From the NCBI GenBank assembly GCA_020630735.1, contig JAHDIP010000011.1:9031-49772 (forward strand): DNA of 40,742 nucleotides, in the 5' to 3' direction. Every line of letters starts with the position of its first letter. Positions within the stretch are counted from its first letter, which is position 1. The translations under genes were made by a program, and so were the position numbers. Shown here piece by piece: positions 1-8,221 of the stretch. Below the pieces are notes generated by a model. It saw only the letters and a list, made by a program, of their open reading frames with translations. It was not told the DNA's origin and made no database searches. This DNA is from Saprospiraceae bacterium (GTDB taxonomy: Bacteria; Bacteroidota; Bacteroidia; Chitinophagales; Saprospiraceae).

Positions 1-15
1 AACACGCCCCAAGAG

Positions 16-70
16 AAATCTGCGCAAATCAAGAACACGTCAAAAAGAAAATCCGCCCAAATCCGCGTCC
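16..70. repeat. short direct repeat at window edge
   Basis: Two 15-bp units, at 16-30 and 49-63, match at 13 of 15 positions (AAATCYGCSCAAATC). A third partial unit starts at 59. The block lies just past the stop of the leftmost minus-strand gene and probably continues outside the window. It looks like a dispersed intergenic repeat, but no second copy is visible here. Confidence 0.35.
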
Positions 71-1207
71 TTAAAAAGAAAATTTCAATCTTAAGAAAAA
101 TGCCTGTAAAGGACTCTTAAAAACATCCTCCTGATTATAGACCACTTGACCGACCAAATCTATATCCCAATTTTGTTGAATAGAATAAGTGATTGTAGGG
201 TTAATGAAAAGCGGATGCACTTCATTGGGACTATAAATAAGAGCCAAGCCACCATTCAGCAAAGGCGTAAAAGCATAAGACGTTTGCCCAAAAATGGTAA
301 AAGTATAAGGGTATAAATTTTTAGCAGATAGCTCAAAACTAAATAACTGACTAATCGGCGAAGTTGTTCCATTACTATTATACAACAAACCACCGTTTAT
401 ATAAATCCCATTTTTGAAAGAATAATCAACACCTATACTAGCAGTAAAACTATTTTCGTCTTCCTCCTTCATGGCATGAAAATAACCAAGCTCTCCTTTA
501 AAACTAGCATTCTTTATATTACCAGCCCAACCCGTTCCAAGTACGATATCTTCTTTGACGACACCCGCTAAAAATTGAAAATCATAATTCCATTTATTCG
601 TTTTCCAGAGCATGGCAGCTACAGCATCCTCCCATTTTTCGAAAGCCTTAATAGCGATTTCGAAACTAGAAGTATAACTTGGAAAATAGGTCACTCGTAG
701 AGCATCAGAACCAGGGCGTTCCTCGTAGTCAAAATCTGTAAAAGCAAAAGCATTAAAAATGTCATTCGGATTCCAGAAGGTATTGATCCCCCAATTGATC
801 CGATGTCGTCCAAGGCGTACTTCCCATTTATCTTTCGAATACTCCATATACAAACGGTCGAGCATGGTATGTACAATGAAGGATTGCTTATCGACTAAAA
901 CAGTAGACAAATCAAAATAATCGTTATTCACATCATCAATACTTTCGCCAAATCCAGTAAAATATTGCCCATAAAAAATACGAGTACGAAGATCACTTTT
1001 GAAAGTCCAATTATTGTTTAAGTACCATTTAAAATTAAGGCGATTATGCACTAAGTTTTGCTGAACAATAAAATCTAAATCATTAGGAATAAGAATGGTT
1101 TGTAAGTTTTTAACATAGCCATTGAGTGCCCAGTTTTTAAGTTTGTCCTCTTGTGCAAGAAGGAAGTACGGGAGTAGGGTGAAAAGTAAAAAAGTAAAGA
1201 GTTTCAT
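71..1207 (-). CDS. predicted outer-membrane beta-barrel, partner of ABC exporter
   Basis: The product is about 378 residues. It opens with a clear signal peptide (MKLFTFLLFTLLPYFLLAQ) and continues with alternating aromatic and polar residues ending in LRLKFSF, as expected for an outer-membrane barrel with a C-terminal phenylalanine. A conserved-looking block near residues 130-170 contains RLGRHRINWG, FWNPNDIFN and DYEERPGSDALR, which resembles porin-like families found beside lipoprotein-type ABC exporters. I chose the start at 1207 because it places the signal peptide at the N-terminus; a start 12 codons upstream would overlap the ATPase gene. It follows the ATPase gene by 4 bp and is surely cotranscribed with it. 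The inferred role is the outer-membrane element of the ABC system; the substrate is unknown. Confidence 0.75.
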   Translation of the reverse strand: MKLFTFLLFTLLPYFLLAQEDKLKNWALNGYVKNLQTILIPNDLDFIVQQNLVHNRLNFKWYLNNNWTFKSDLRTRIFYGQYFTGFGESIDDVNNDYFDLSTVLVDKQSFIVHTMLDRLYMEYSKDKWEVRLGRHRINWGINTFWNPNDIFNAFAFTDFDYEERPGSDALRVTYFPSYTSSFEIAIKAFEKWEDAVAAMLWKTNKWNYDFQFLAGVVKEDIVLGTGWAGNIKNASFKGELGYFHAMKEEDENSFTASIGVDYSFKNGIYINGGLLYNSNGTTSPISQLFSFELSAKNLYPYTFTIFGQTSYAFTPLLNGGLALIYSPNEVHPLFINPTITYSIQQNWDIDLVGQVVYNQEDVFKSPLQAFFLRLKFSF

Positions 1208-1211
1208 ATAT

Positions 1212-1895
1212 CTACTGTTGAATATCAGTATCAATTTTTCCATCGACTAAAGTAATGACACGTCTTGCTCGATCAATAACTCGTTGGTCATGCGTGGAGA
1301 AAACAAAAGTGATATTTTCCTCCTTGTTTAAGCGAGCCATAATGTCAAGAAGATTTTTAGTAGAAGTCGAATCCAAATTTGCGGTAGGTTCGTCTGCCAG
1401 TATAAAACTTGGCTTCGGTGCTAGGGCACGGGCAACTGCCACTCGTTGTTGTTGTCCGCCAGATAATTCCGAAGGTCGGTTGTTTAATTTATCGCCAAGA
1501 CCAACAGCTTCTAATAGTTCCTTGGTACGAGATTCTCGTTCTTCTTTCGAACGTTTTTGGAGGAGCATGACAAACTCTACATTTTCCTTTGCCGTCAAAA
1601 CAGGGATGAGGTTGTAGGATTGAAATACAAAACCAATATTTTCTTTTCTAAAATTGATCAGTTCGTTATCACTAAGTTTTGAAATATCTTGGCCACCAAC
1701 TTCGATATAGCCATCTGTTGGCTGGTCGAGTCCACCAATGATATTCAGCAACGTTGTTTTGCCAGAGCCAGAAGGACCGACGATAGCTGTAAACTCTCCT
1801 TGACCAATTTCTAAATCGACCCCAGCCAATGCGTATACAGGGATCGTATCTGGATTATAGACTTTGGTTACACCTTTGGTTTTTATGACGTTCAT
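1212..1895 (-). CDS. ABC transporter ATP-binding protein, LolD/MacB type
   Basis: The product is 227 residues from the start at 1895. It has a Walker A motif GPSGSGKTTL (about residues 40-49), a Q-loop near FQSYNLIP, the ABC signature LSGGQQQRV (about 144-152), Walker B ILADEPT (about 165-171) and an H-loop STHD. Length and sequence fit the LolD/MacB/FtsE class, which drives FtsX-type permeases in mechanotransmission or lipoprotein release instead of membrane transport of small solutes. The likely permease partners lie at 5328-6542 and 6992-8209, separated from this gene by the MbnP-MbnH-YHYH cassette. A start at 1937 is possible, but those 14 codons would run through the hairpin at 1912-1952, so the internal ATG is preferred. 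Confidence 0.9.
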   Translation of the reverse strand: MNVIKTKGVTKVYNPDTIPVYALAGVDLEIGQGEFTAIVGPSGSGKTTLLNIIGGLDQPTDGYIEVGGQDISKLSDNELINFRKENIGFVFQSYNLIPVLTAKENVEFVMLLQKRSKEERESRTKELLEAVGLGDKLNNRPSELSGGQQQRVAVARALAPKPSFILADEPTANLDSTSTKNLLDIMARLNKEENITFVFSTHDQRVIDRARRVITLVDGKIDTDIQQ

Positions 1896-1911
1896 AATTG
1901 CTGCTATTTCT

Positions 1912-1952
1912 AAAAAAAAATCTGTACCTAATGACAAGGTACAGATTTTTTT
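1912..1952 (-). terminator. strong hairpin just upstream of the ABC ATPase start
   Basis: TCTGTACCT (1921-1929) pairs perfectly with AGGTACAGA (1937-1945). The stem is extended by an A-run (1914-1920) against a T-run (1946-1952), giving about 16 bp with a 7-nt loop. On the minus strand it is a hairpin with a U-tract that ends only 16 nt before the ATPase ATG. It may terminate the upstream YHYH transcript or act as a 5' leader attenuator. It is symmetric, so direction cannot be fixed from sequence. Confidence 0.6.
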
Positions 1953-1980
1953 AGAACTAATTTATGCAAAAGAATTAAAA

Positions 1981-2142
1981 TGAAGTTGTTTAAGAATTGC
2001 TGCTGAGGTTATAAAATTAGAATTTTTGGGCTAATTGAGGCTTTTTAAGAGTCACATAGCAGGGCTACGTGGCGATTAAAAAACGAGAAGTAGGTCAAAA
2101 AGGCTTTTTTAGAAACCAGTAAGCAGTTTTTAAACAACTTCA
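1981..2142. repeat. 162-bp imperfect palindromic element (MITE/REP-like)
   Basis: The terminal arms TGAAGTTGTTTAAGAATTGC (from 1981) and the reverse complement of 2122-2142 match at 19 of 21 positions. The exact centre is a compact hairpin: CACATAGC (2053-2060), loop AGG, GCTACGTG (2064-2071), one mismatch. The intervening halves also align loosely in inverted orientation, so the whole element folds on itself about position 2062. It fills most of the gap between the YHYH gene and the ATPase gene. No target-site duplication is obvious. Confidence 0.6.
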
Positions 2143-2146
2143 ACTA

Positions 2147-3517
2147 TTACTTCGTAATAATCACCTTCTTTGCCGTACTATTTTTATCAGTTGAAATTTT
2201 AATAAAATAAGTACCTTCATAAACAGTCTGAACATCAAAATAAGCAATCGTACTTCCTTTTCTTATTTTTGAAGAACTTACTATTTTCCCACTTGTATCA
2301 ATTAAATCTACTTGGAGATCGTCATTTAGTAAACCCGCTAACTGAACGGCAATTAAATCAGCACTTGGGTTCGGATAAATCGAAATTTTTAGTGCCTCAA
2401 ATTCTGCTGCTGAAATACTTGTTGTACCTGCTTCGTAAACCGTTGTAGTTTCGTTTATTGAATTTACTTTTCTGTTCGTAGCATTGCCATAAAAAGTAGG
2501 ACCAACGACATATGGATACGCAGAGTTCCAATTTTCATCGACCGTTGCAAAGTAGGCATAAGTGCCTTCTGGATATTCAGGTGTAACACAAAAACGCCCA
2601 TTATGCTCATCCAAATAATCCTCTTCTGTATGAGCAATATATTCGTAATCTTCTCTAAAATAGCCTAAAAAATAAGCTCCATTGGTGTCTGGACCATCAT
2701 CTACATTGGTACCATCAGCATGCTCTGTACGAGTGGTGATATTTCGCAATTGGTAGCCTGACTTGATGCGCTCAATACCACCAGAACCATCTGCATTTTT
2801 ATAACCATATGCTCCATAAATCGGAAACCCATCATAGGCAAACCCAATCAACGGCGAATGCTGTGTAGCGTCAATTGCATACAAACCTTCGGCATCATAC
2901 AAATTACAAATATCCGAAACAACATCTATATCTAACTTGAAGGCAGATGGATTTTGGTGATGATGATAATTACCCATTGCAGGGTGTCCCTTGGAACAAT
3001 CAAAGCCTGCACGTTCAGCAGGGATCGCATCACGATTCCAATCCATATTTGCCATAGGTCCACCTGGACAAGGCGGATTACCTGGACCGCCACAAAGGGC
3101 ATTGGTTTGAGGATTCCAAGCTACACCATCTCGATAATCAAAAAGCGCTACTCCGTTTATGAAAATGCCAATATTTCCTGGGTTAGATTCATCTGGATTT
3201 CCTGTGTTTTCTTCAGGGTTTAATGGCATACGGAAAATAGCATTTTGATCTGATGCCTGAGAAGGATTGCCATCTAAAAATGGCCCTGTTGGATAAGAAG
3301 GAATACCATTCGTAGTGACATAAACGAAGTCATCTGAGTATTCTATTTTTTGACAATTGACTAAGATACCATTATCAATAGCGGTAGAATTTCCATTGAC
3401 ATAATAGCTGCCCGTTTCGGTCGTGTTTTGTAACCAGTTCGTAATCGCTGGACTTAATTGTGCTTGACTTGCTAGGGCAAAGAACAAGACATAAAAAGTT
3501 AAGGTGATCTTTTTCAT
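2147..3517 (-). CDS. YHYH-domain protein with T9SS sorting domain
   Basis: The product is 456 residues with an N-terminal signal peptide (MKKITLTFYVLFFALASQAQ). The YHYH-family core includes GHPAMGNYHHHQNP (about residues 177-190) and YDGFPIYGAYGY (about 228-239). The family's YHYH signature reads YHHH here. The C-terminus (about 375-456) is a type IX sorting domain, with SIYPNPSADLIAVQL, a GTYFIKI strand and a basic tail KKVIITK, so export and surface attachment by T9SS is inferred. The start overlaps the preceding MbnH-like gene by 4 bp (ATGA), implying translational coupling. YHYH proteins often accompany MbnP/MbnH-type genes, but their biochemical role is not established. Histidine clusters suggest metal binding. 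Confidence 0.85.
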   Translation of the reverse strand: MKKITLTFYVLFFALASQAQLSPAITNWLQNTTETGSYYVNGNSTAIDNGILVNCQKIEYSDDFVYVTTNGIPSYPTGPFLDGNPSQASDQNAIFRMPLNPEENTGNPDESNPGNIGIFINGVALFDYRDGVAWNPQTNALCGGPGNPPCPGGPMANMDWNRDAIPAERAGFDCSKGHPAMGNYHHHQNPSAFKLDIDVVSDICNLYDAEGLYAIDATQHSPLIGFAYDGFPIYGAYGYKNADGSGGIERIKSGYQLRNITTRTEHADGTNVDDGPDTNGAYFLGYFREDYEYIAHTEEDYLDEHNGRFCVTPEYPEGTYAYFATVDENWNSAYPYVVGPTFYGNATNRKVNSINETTTVYEAGTTSISAAEFEALKISIYPNPSADLIAVQLAGLLNDDLQVDLIDTSGKIVSSSKIRKGSTIAYFDVQTVYEGTYFIKISTDKNSTAKKVIITK

Positions 3518-4542
3518 TTTTGTTTATTTAAAATTTCTCTTGGATATTGATGTTTTTTATTGAATACAAATTCTTTATCATTAAGCGTAAGCAAAAAAGC
3601 AATCAAATCAGTTTTTTCGTAAGAGGACAATTTGATTGGTTCTTTTAATGCTTCTGCTACGGTATTGCTCTGCGCTATTTCTTCAGTATAATGCTTTAGT
3701 ACCTGACTCAGTTTTTTGAATCGCCCATCATGCATATACGGATAGGTGTAAGTCAAATTCCGTAAGGAAGGTATCTTGAAGAGTAGCGAATCTTTAGGCT
3801 GCTTCGTCATTGTCCATCGACCAAAATCATTTAGTGTTGTATCTACAGGCAGTCCATTATTAGCAAAAGTGTAGGTAGAAAATAAAGGCTCTTGATGACA
3901 GCTGTTACAGTTTTGAAGAAAGAGCTCGTAGCCTTTTTGTTCTTGTTCTGAAAATTGAGTAATTCCATTTTTCACCGCATCGTATTTTGCTGTAGCAGAA
4001 ACAAGGGTGAGTTGAAACTGCGATAAGGCTTTTAAAACATGTTCGCCTGTAATCAAACTATCTCCAAATGCTTGATGAAACAATGAAGGATAAAGCGGTG
4101 AAGTTTGTAATTTTTGAACAAGACTTTCAGTGCTTTCGCCCATTTCTTTTGGATGATTGATAGGAGCTAGCGCTTGCATATCTAAATGATTGATAGCCCC
4201 ATCCCACATAAATGTATTTTGCCAAGCAAGATTGAATAATGCAGGTGCATTTCGAGTTCCTATTTCGTCATTGATTCCGTGACTCAAATCATGATCGGTA
4301 TGTGCAAAGGCATTATAAGGTGAATGACAAGAGGCACAGGAAATGGTATTGTCTTTCGACAAAATGGGATCGTAAAATAAGGCCCGACCAAGCTTTATCT
4401 TTTCTTCAGTCAATGGATTATTTTCAAATGAATAACTAGGCGATGGAAAATAATTAGGATACACAAAAAGGGCTTCTTGTTTTACGGTGAAGGCAAAATT
4501 TATGAAAAATAGAAAGAATAAAATAGAAGACTTTATACTCAT
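3514..4542 (-). CDS. di-heme cytochrome c peroxidase family protein, MbnH-like
   Basis: The product is 342 residues with an N-terminal hydrophobic export signal. It carries two c-type heme sites, CASCH (residues 69-73) and CNSCH (212-216), and the family landmarks GRALFYDP, GTRNAPALFN, FMWDG and YMHDGRF (269-275). Size and layout match bacterial di-heme peroxidases of the MauG/MbnH/CcpA group. In methanotrophs MbnH oxidises a tryptophan of its partner MbnP to kynurenine, which then takes part in copper binding. The adjacent MbnP-like gene makes that role more likely than peroxide detoxification. Its start overlaps the MbnP stop (TAATG) and its stop overlaps the YHYH start (ATGA), so the three genes form one coupled unit. 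Confidence 0.9.
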   Translation of the reverse strand: MSIKSSILFFLFFINFAFTVKQEALFVYPNYFPSPSYSFENNPLTEEKIKLGRALFYDPILSKDNTISCASCHSPYNAFAHTDHDLSHGINDEIGTRNAPALFNLAWQNTFMWDGAINHLDMQALAPINHPKEMGESTESLVQKLQTSPLYPSLFHQAFGDSLITGEHVLKALSQFQLTLVSATAKYDAVKNGITQFSEQEQKGYELFLQNCNSCHQEPLFSTYTFANNGLPVDTTLNDFGRWTMTKQPKDSLLFKIPSLRNLTYTYPYMHDGRFKKLSQVLKHYTEEIAQSNTVAEALKEPIKLSSYEKTDLIAFLLTLNDKEFVFNKKHQYPREILNKQK

Positions 4543-5222
4543 TATTTTGTGCTAAAAGTAGATGCAAGAATTCGAGCCATATCTAATGCTTTTTGATTAG
4601 GACTCATGATTTCGTAATGCTCTTTTATGTTGTTTGAAGTCAATAATTTTTCCAAATCGAGATTGATAATAATGTCTTGGTCATCTGCGATTGATAATGT
4701 AACTTCTTGCAAATTGTTGAATGGATGTTGGTAACCACCTAGGTGAAACTGAAAACGATTTTTTCGTGCAGGACAACTATTACTCCGGCCTTCCAGTTTG
4801 AAATTAATATAACCACTTTGCCAAGTCCAATACATACCATGCATAGGGTCTAAGTCATCACCTGCTGCTCCAGAAACATTGGTCAAACTATCGACACCGA
4901 CATTAAACTGAATGCGATTAAAGGATACGTCGGTATTCAACATTTGTATATTTTGTGTACTTGGATTTTCTAGGTCGATGAGGTGGTGCTTTTTTTCTTC
5001 AGTATGAACAAGAAAACTATCGTTAAAGAATTGGATATTAGAAATATAAAGTTTTAATGTTTCAAATTGTACACTATCTTCGATACTGCTTAGGTAATAG
5101 TTTTTGCCTAGTTCGATCGGCTCCTTATTTATGCTAAAGCTAAATGTAATATTTCCTTCATGCTGTTGAGCATTTACATAAATGGAAAAACAAAAGAGGA
5201 TGAAAAATAGACCGTACTTCAT
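4542..5222 (-). CDS. MbnP-like copper-associated periplasmic protein
   Basis: The product is about 226 residues with a signal peptide MKYGLFFILFCFSIYVNAQ. The MbnP-like domain spans most of the mature protein. Recognisable blocks are LKLYISNIQF, FNVGVDSLTNVSGAAGDDLD, MYWTWQSGY and FQFHLGGY. The two tryptophans in MYWTWQSGY lie where the family has a conserved tryptophan-rich turn and are candidates for conversion to kynurenine by the downstream MbnH-like enzyme; this is an inference from the methanotroph pair. An alternative start at 5255 would add 11 residues before the signal peptide. The gene is separated from the upstream permease by about 105 bp, enough room for a separate promoter. Confidence 0.85.
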   Translation of the reverse strand: MKYGLFFILFCFSIYVNAQQHEGNITFSFSINKEPIELGKNYYLSSIEDSVQFETLKLYISNIQFFNDSFLVHTEEKKHHLIDLENPSTQNIQMLNTDVSFNRIQFNVGVDSLTNVSGAAGDDLDPMHGMYWTWQSGYINFKLEGRSNSCPARKNRFQFHLGGYQHPFNNLQEVTLSIADDQDIIINLDLEKLLTSNNIKEHYEIMSPNQKALDMARILASTFSTK

Positions 5223-5327
5223 AAAAAGAAATTGAATTCTATTCATTAGAAGCACAAAATAGGGAAACCTTGCGCAAAGCCTTGATTTTTTGAAGAAGTA
5301 TTTGCTTGTGACTAAACGTATTTTTCT

Positions 5328-6542
5328 TTAAAGTTTTCGCATTGCCTCAACAGGCTTTAATTTTACTGCTTTGTAAGAAGGATAAATGGAAGCTATCAAG
5401 GTAGTCAGAAAGACCGCTAAAGCGAGTTGCCAATACATGTGACTTTCGAGCCAAGGACGGATAAAAGAGGATAATCCAAATTCGCTCATTCCGCTAGAAT
5501 AACTAGAAAGGTCAATCCCTTTTTTATTGCTAAAATAGATCGTTAAATAACCTAAAAGAATGCCGATAGGTGATGCAATAACACCGAGCAAAATCGTTTC
5601 GATCATTATCATAAAAAAGACGTTGACCTTGTTCATTCCAATAGCCATCAGCATACCTAATTCTTTGAACCGTTCTAGTACGGCCATGAGCATGGTATTA
5701 ATAATTCCAAAAACGAGCGCAAGCATAATGATGAACATAATGACCATCGTAGAAATCTGAATTTGTGTTTCATATAGTTCAATGTCAGGCGAAACTTCTT
5801 TGTAGGTTTCTACTAATTGCTTTGGGAAAAGTTGGGCTAAAGCAGGTTTTTCAGCAGCTACTTGTTCAACGTCATTTAGATAAATGGCTACTTCATGCAC
5901 TTGTTTTTCTAGACCGAGTAAACGGTTAAGGTCACTCTGTTGGGTGTAGACGTGCATATCGTCAAAAGGATTGTTTCCTGTTGCAAAAATACCAATGATG
6001 CGGAAAGCACCAGAAGTTATTTCTCCATTGATATCTTGAAAGGTTAAGACTACTTTTGAACGTATTTTTACCTTTAGTTTATCGGCTAAACGACGACTTA
6101 CGAGTAAAGGATTTTTTTTCTTTTTACCAAAATATTCTCCTTCGACTATTTTGGTATTAAACTGTGTAAGTGTCGCTTCTTTTTCTGGTAAGATGCCGAC
6201 TGCTTGGATACCCCTTGTTGCTTTGGCTGAGGCAATCATAATATTGGAGCGAGTACGAGTAGAGGCTGCTTTTATGTTGGGATTTGATTGTAGTTTTGCT
6301 AGGGCTGCTTCGCCATCTTCAATAAAAAATTTAATGTCTTTTTCTTTATTGTATTCTGAATGATGAATTTGAAAATGGGAGATTTGATTTTCAATCGTGG
6401 TGTTTATATACGTTCGGATCATGCCGTGCATAAAACCAAGTAAAAAAATGACTGACCATACACCGACGATGATGGCTCCGATGACTACGAAGCTTCTTGT
6501 TTTACTTCTCCAGATGTTTCGCCAAGCTAAGGTTAGTAACAT
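5328..6542 (-). CDS. ABC transporter permease, FtsX/MacB type
   Basis: The product is about 404 residues from the start at 6542 (MLLTLAWRNIWRSKTRSF). It has one N-terminal transmembrane segment (about 18-40), a periplasmic MacB_PCD-like region (about 45-270) and three C-terminal transmembrane segments followed by the basic FtsX ending YPSYKAVKLKPVEAMRKL. This is the classic four-TM layout of LolC/E and MacB. A longer start at 6620 would add 26 polar residues and is rejected because LAWRNIWR is the normal N-terminus, as in the sister permease at 6992-8209. The two permeases probably form a heterodimer driven by the ATPase at 1212-1895. Confidence 0.9.
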   Translation of the reverse strand: MLLTLAWRNIWRSKTRSFVVIGAIIVGVWSVIFLLGFMHGMIRTYINTTIENQISHFQIHHSEYNKEKDIKFFIEDGEAALAKLQSNPNIKAASTRTRSNIMIASAKATRGIQAVGILPEKEATLTQFNTKIVEGEYFGKKKKNPLLVSRRLADKLKVKIRSKVVLTFQDINGEITSGAFRIIGIFATGNNPFDDMHVYTQQSDLNRLLGLEKQVHEVAIYLNDVEQVAAEKPALAQLFPKQLVETYKEVSPDIELYETQIQISTMVIMFIIMLALVFGIINTMLMAVLERFKELGMLMAIGMNKVNVFFMIMIETILLGVIASPIGILLGYLTIYFSNKKGIDLSSYSSGMSEFGLSSFIRPWLESHMYWQLALAVFLTTLIASIYPSYKAVKLKPVEAMRKL

Positions 6543-6991
6543 TTTAATTAAGTTGTTTGACTTTATTGTAGTTTTAACAAAGGGTGTATCTATTATATAC
6601 GCCCTATGTTTTTTTGCCAAGTTTTAATGAAAATGAAAGCTGATTTTTATTACAAAGTTAGTATAATATTGAATTTACAGCTTTGTTCTTTTTTGCCGAA
6701 AAAAAGAACCAAAAATCTCGTCATAATTTGCAATTAGGAATTATACTAAGCATTTCGAATAGTGAAATATTAGAGCTTTCTCTTGATTGCTTCGTTCGAA
6801 AAATCCTACTATCCTGATCTTTTGTAATTTTCAATTTCTACCTTGTCACTCTATTGGTATCAGGTGTTTTTTATACACCTAATCAGCTTCGGTATTGCAA
6901 AATCTCAAAACCGTAGACGGATTTTTCTTTTGGGTAATTGCATTTTATGACAGTCCTTTTAATTATTTTATGACAAGGTTAAAAGTCTCTA
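6543..6991. other. 449-bp non-coding gap within the permease operon
   Basis: I see no credible gene here. It holds a perfect 10-bp inverted repeat, GTTCTTTTTT (6685-6694) and AAAAAAGAAC (6700-6709), around GCCGA, and a short hairpin AGGTGT/ACACCT near 6862-6880. Such gaps are unusual between the two permease genes of an exporter operon, and the A/T-rich hairpin text resembles dispersed REP-like repeats. An internal promoter could be present, but I cannot place one with confidence. Confidence 0.45.
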
Positions 6992-8209
6992 TCAAGCTCG
7001 CATTGCTTGTACAGGTTTTAGATTCCAAATTTTGAAAAAAGGATATACCGCTAAAACTGTAGTGACTAAAAAGACAACGAAAGCTTGTTTTATAAAAATT
7101 CCATATTCCAACACCGAAGGAAGAATAGGTTCTACACCAAATTTTTGATAGACTTCTGCCATTTCGCCTGTCATCTCAATTGGGTTGGTATGAAGATAAT
7201 AAATGACAGGGAAACTAACAATGATGCCTGCAATAGCACCTACAATTCCTAGCAATACGATTTCTAGCCAAACGGTCAGTGCGAGTTGCCAACGGCTCAT
7301 ACCGATAGAAACCAAAACACCGAATTCGTAAGTGCGCTCTTTGGTCATCATCAGAATAGTACCAAAAATGCCGAAGGTAATAATGATGTATAAAATGAAC
7401 ATCATCAAACGAGCACCTGCGGTATCGAGTTCTCTCGCTTCCATTAGTTCAGGTAGCATTTCTTTATAGTCGAGTACTTCGTATTCTTCGTTATGGAAAT
7501 TTGCTTTTACTTTTTGGATAGATTCCTCTACATCTTTTGATTCATCAAATTGCAAGGCTAGGGTAGTGGCTAAACCTTCTGCACCATAAAACTGTTGCGC
7601 TTCTTTTATTGGCAAATAAATCATTTGTTTACTCAGCTGTGGCGAACCAAAATCAAGTAATGCTTTGACAGGATATTTGGCAGCAGCATTGACGCCTCTA
7701 TAGCCTTGAGAAATTAAAACAATGGTATCATTTAAAGCAATTTTTAGATTTTCTGCTAAGCCTTCACCAATGATAGCTGCTTGGTCATTTTCCGTAAGGT
7801 AAGTTCCTTCGCTAATTCGTTCTTTCAGTTTGGTAAGTTCATGTTCCAATTCTGGTTGAGTACCGACGACTAGGCAACCTGCTGTTTTGTTTTTGTAAGA
7901 TGCCAAGGCGAAAGATTCAATACGAGGAACAACATTTTGTACATCTGCCAGTTTATTTTTGATGTCCTGTTGAGCTGTTTTGTAGTCGAAGGCTTTATCT
8001 AAGGTTTGTTCTTCCCAATAGCCGTTTTGGTGCACCTGTGCATAGCCGAAGTAAAAATTGACTACATTATTTACCATATGATCCCAAGCTCCTTTTTGGA
8101 AAGAACTCATCACCGATGCAGAGAACACTGCAAAGAGAATAGATGCAGCAGTGATTAATGTACGTCGTTTATTTCGCCAGATATTTCGCCAGGCTAATTT
8201 GAATAGCAT
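6992..8209 (-). CDS. ABC transporter permease, FtsX/LolE type
   Basis: The product is 405 residues with the permease N-terminus MLFKLAWRNIWRNKRRTL. An N-terminal transmembrane segment (about 17-35) is followed by a periplasmic domain (about 45-255) and three C-terminal transmembrane segments, the last leading into YPFFKIWNLKPVQAMRA. It is paralogous to the permease at 5328-6542. It begins 12 bp after the LolA-like gene ends, so the two are cotranscribed. The combination of two FtsX permeases, one LolD-like ATPase and a LolA-like carrier suggests release of a lipoprotein or lipid toward the outer membrane. The substrate cannot be read from sequence. Confidence 0.9.
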   Translation of the reverse strand: MLFKLAWRNIWRNKRRTLITAASILFAVFSASVMSSFQKGAWDHMVNNVVNFYFGYAQVHQNGYWEEQTLDKAFDYKTAQQDIKNKLADVQNVVPRIESFALASYKNKTAGCLVVGTQPELEHELTKLKERISEGTYLTENDQAAIIGEGLAENLKIALNDTIVLISQGYRGVNAAAKYPVKALLDFGSPQLSKQMIYLPIKEAQQFYGAEGLATTLALQFDESKDVEESIQKVKANFHNEEYEVLDYKEMLPELMEARELDTAGARLMMFILYIIITFGIFGTILMMTKERTYEFGVLVSIGMSRWQLALTVWLEIVLLGIVGAIAGIIVSFPVIYYLHTNPIEMTGEMAEVYQKFGVEPILPSVLEYGIFIKQAFVVFLVTTVLAVYPFFKIWNLKPVQAMRA

Positions 8210-8221
8210 TGGTTAAAGGGT

